From: Chersky-299 sp963749535
GTDB taxonomy: Bacteria; Actinomycetota; Thermoleophilia; RBG-16-64-13
Direction: 5' to 3'
Length of the DNA: 64,000 nt
Assembly: GCA_963749535.1 (NCBI GenBank)
Contig: CAVVNF010000015.1
Span: forward strand, 26,037-90,036
The translations under genes were made by a program, and so were the position numbers. This document shows positions 62,747 to 64,000 of this stretch, piece after piece; position 1 is the stretch's first letter; the number at the start of each line of letters is the position of its first letter. The notes below the pieces were generated by a model. The model saw only the letters and a program-made list of their open reading frames with translations, ran no database searches and was not told the origin of the DNA.

Positions 62747-63760
62747 TTGAGAACACCGGAGCTTGAGAGCACCCGCGTGAAGGGGTCCTCCTCATCCGCC
62801 CTGGCGACCCTGGGGAAGGCGACCGTGCTCACTGCCGTCATAGGGCTGGGAATGGCATACCTGCCTTTCGGCCCGGTGGTGCTTACGCCTTTCGTAGTAC
62901 TACCTCTCGCATATACGGCCGTGAGGTGGGGAAACGCTTTGGTTCTGCCCGGAGCGGTGATCGCCGGCCTAGCGGTATGGTTCGGCGCGGGACGAAGCGA
63001 GGCCCTGCTCGTGTTTCTCCTCGCGGCGGCCTTCGGGATCGCACTGGGCGGCGCGCTGCGGGCCAGGTGGAGTTTTGCGTCCACTCTGGCGTTGACTGCC
63101 GCCACGGCCGTCCTCGTGTTCTGCGTATGGGGTCTAGCTCTATGGCAGATCCTGGGCGTCACGTGGACGCACGTTCAGCAGGCGGCCGGGCAGTCGATCG
63201 ACAACGCGGCCACACTCTACGGGCAGGCGGGCGTCTCGCAGGCAACCACGACGAGTGTGACAGACCAGTTCAAGCACCTCGTCTCTATCGCGCCGTACCT
63301 GGCGCCAGGACTGGTGGGGATGGCTTCGGTACTGTTCGCGAGTTGCGCAGCGGGGCTGGCGCACCTGATCTTCCCACGGATGGGGAGCAGAAGAGCTTCG
63401 CCTTTGTCGCTCTCGAAGTTTCGCCTGCACTGGGCGCTGGCCTACGTTTCCATCGCCGGTCTGGCCCTGTTGCTCCTTGCCAGGGGGAGCGGTGAATGGC
63501 AGTCGGCTTTGCGGTATGTTGGCATCGATATGCTGCTGGTCTCGCAGACGTTGTTCTTTCTGCAAGGACTGGCAGTCGTGCAGTGGCTCGCGGTCTCGCG
63601 AAAGTGGGGTCGAGGAGCGCGCGGTTGGCTCTACGCGGCGGCGGTCCTCGGGCAGGCCTTCTTTCAGATCACCGGGCTTGCGGGTCTGTTCGACACCTGG
63701 GTGGACTATCGAAAACGTTTTGCTCTGAAGAGCCCGGGTCCGGGCCCGACGAGACTCTAG
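62747..63760 (+). CDS. DUF2232 (YybS-like) membrane protein
   Basis: A 337-residue membrane protein of the DUF2232/YybS family, which has been linked to transport-type folds but has no established function. About eight hydrophobic segments are visible, the first TVLTAVIGLGMAYLPFGPVV. It sits between rpsR and rplI, as in many Firmicutes and some Actinomycetota. The TTG at 62747 is used; a GTG at 62777 is an alternative start. Confidence 0.82.
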   Translation: MRTPELESTRVKGSSSSALATLGKATVLTAVIGLGMAYLPFGPVVLTPFVVLPLAYTAVRWGNALVLPGAVIAGLAVWFGAGRSEALLVFLLAAAFGIALGGALRARWSFASTLALTAATAVLVFCVWGLALWQILGVTWTHVQQAAGQSIDNAATLYGQAGVSQATTTSVTDQFKHLVSIAPYLAPGLVGMASVLFASCAAGLAHLIFPRMGSRRASPLSLSKFRLHWALAYVSIAGLALLLLARGSGEWQSALRYVGIDMLLVSQTLFFLQGLAVVQWLAVSRKWGRGARGWLYAAAVLGQAFFQITGLAGLFDTWVDYRKRFALKSPGPGPTRL

Positions 63761-63779
63761 TTCCTAGAAGGAGAGGCGC

Positions 63780-64000
63780 ATGGAAATAATCCTATTGCAG
63801 GACGTGGACAAGATCGGGAAGAAAGGGCAGGTGGCCAATGTATCTGACGGCTACGCGCGCAACTTCCTCTTTCCGCGCAAACTGGCTGAGATAGCCACGC
63901 CCGGTAAGGTCGCGGCCGTCCGTCGGATATTGGAAGAGAAAGCGGCCCAAGAGCGTCGCATCGCCGAGCAGGCGGAAGAGACCAGGGAGCTCCTGTCCAA
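63780..64000 (+). CDS. rplI: Ribosomal protein bL9 (3' end outside window)
   Basis: The N-terminal 73 residues of bL9: IILLQDVDKIGKKGQVANV and DGYARNFLFPRKLA, the rRNA-binding domain, followed by the start of the long connecting helix (LEEKAAQERRIAEQAEE). AAGGAGAGG precedes the ATG. The gene continues beyond the window. Confidence 0.95.
   Translation, partial: MEIILLQDVDKIGKKGQVANVSDGYARNFLFPRKLAEIATPGKVAAVRRILEEKAAQERRIAEQAEETRELLS

Noticed and set aside
1..64000. CRISPR arrays, insertion sequences, prophage, rRNA genes or tRNA genes
   Set aside because: None was seen on either strand; the only repeats are the short ones listed.

Overview
The window is about 64 kb of high-GC bacterial DNA carrying mainly housekeeping genes. 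Several features point to an anaerobic lineage, most likely of Actinomycetota, though this cannot be settled from the window. They are the high GC, many GTG/TTG starts, Thr-rich linkers in secreted proteins, a 988-residue UPF0182 membrane protein, a PASTA-type Ser/Thr kinase, a pyruvate:ferredoxin oxidoreductase locus joined to NuoE/NuoF/NuoG-like subunits, and selenium-metabolism genes.

Layout. 0-9.6 kb: end of an S41 protease, then rsmE, hinT, yqeY, phoH, pgpH, ybeY, a dgkA-PAP2 fusion, a cytidine-deaminase-like gene, a GNAT gene, deoC and recO. 9.6-24.8 kb: guaB (-), an SbcD/YhaN-like pair, a HAD phosphatase, a CoA-binding protein, arfB, a left-handed beta-helix protein overlapping glmM, a minus-strand nucleotidyltransferase and methyltransferase, then a TetR/MMPL pair behind a perfect palindrome. 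25-33.3 kb: a pyruvate oxidoreductase operon whose last gene fuses NuoG-like, GltD-like and PorB modules. 33.4-38.1 kb: a TPP riboswitch followed by thiN and ykoFEDC. 38-43.9 kb: a Ser/Thr kinase, a small Arg-rich protein, a PHP protein, and the complete AmmeMemoRadiSam trio. 44-53.7 kb: rtcB, archease, lon and hsp20 (-), a site-2 protease (+) and UPF0182 (-). 53.6-58.9 kb: a selenium/thiol region. 59-64 kb: a DUF1786-like gene, a DUF4349 lipoprotein, and rpsF-ssb-rpsR-DUF2232-rplI.

The most interesting part is 53.6-58.9 kb. Two reading frames are interrupted by one in-frame UGA each. In the TlpA-like lipoprotein at 57678-58208 the UGA sits exactly where the first Cys of the thioredoxin CxxC motif belongs, giving W-U-G-T-C. 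In the small thioredoxin-fold-like protein at 55759-56127 it sits at a plausible active-site position. In both, a stem-loop with a G in the first two loop bases follows the UGA at the spacing expected of a bacterial SECIS element. A YedF-type DsrE protein, a DUF3343 (Se/S carrier-like) protein, thioredoxin and the CcdA electron transporter lie alongside. I read this as a selenium-dependent thiol-disulfide relay reaching the outer face of the membrane.

Quality warning. At least sixteen probable single-base indels and one nonsense codon interrupt conserved genes (ybeY, lon four times, rtcB, archease, porG, porA, the NuoG-GltD-PorB fusion twice, ykoD, MMPL and others). This density across essential genes suggests assembly error rather than gene decay. 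The two UGA codons differ: the reading frame is unchanged on both sides.
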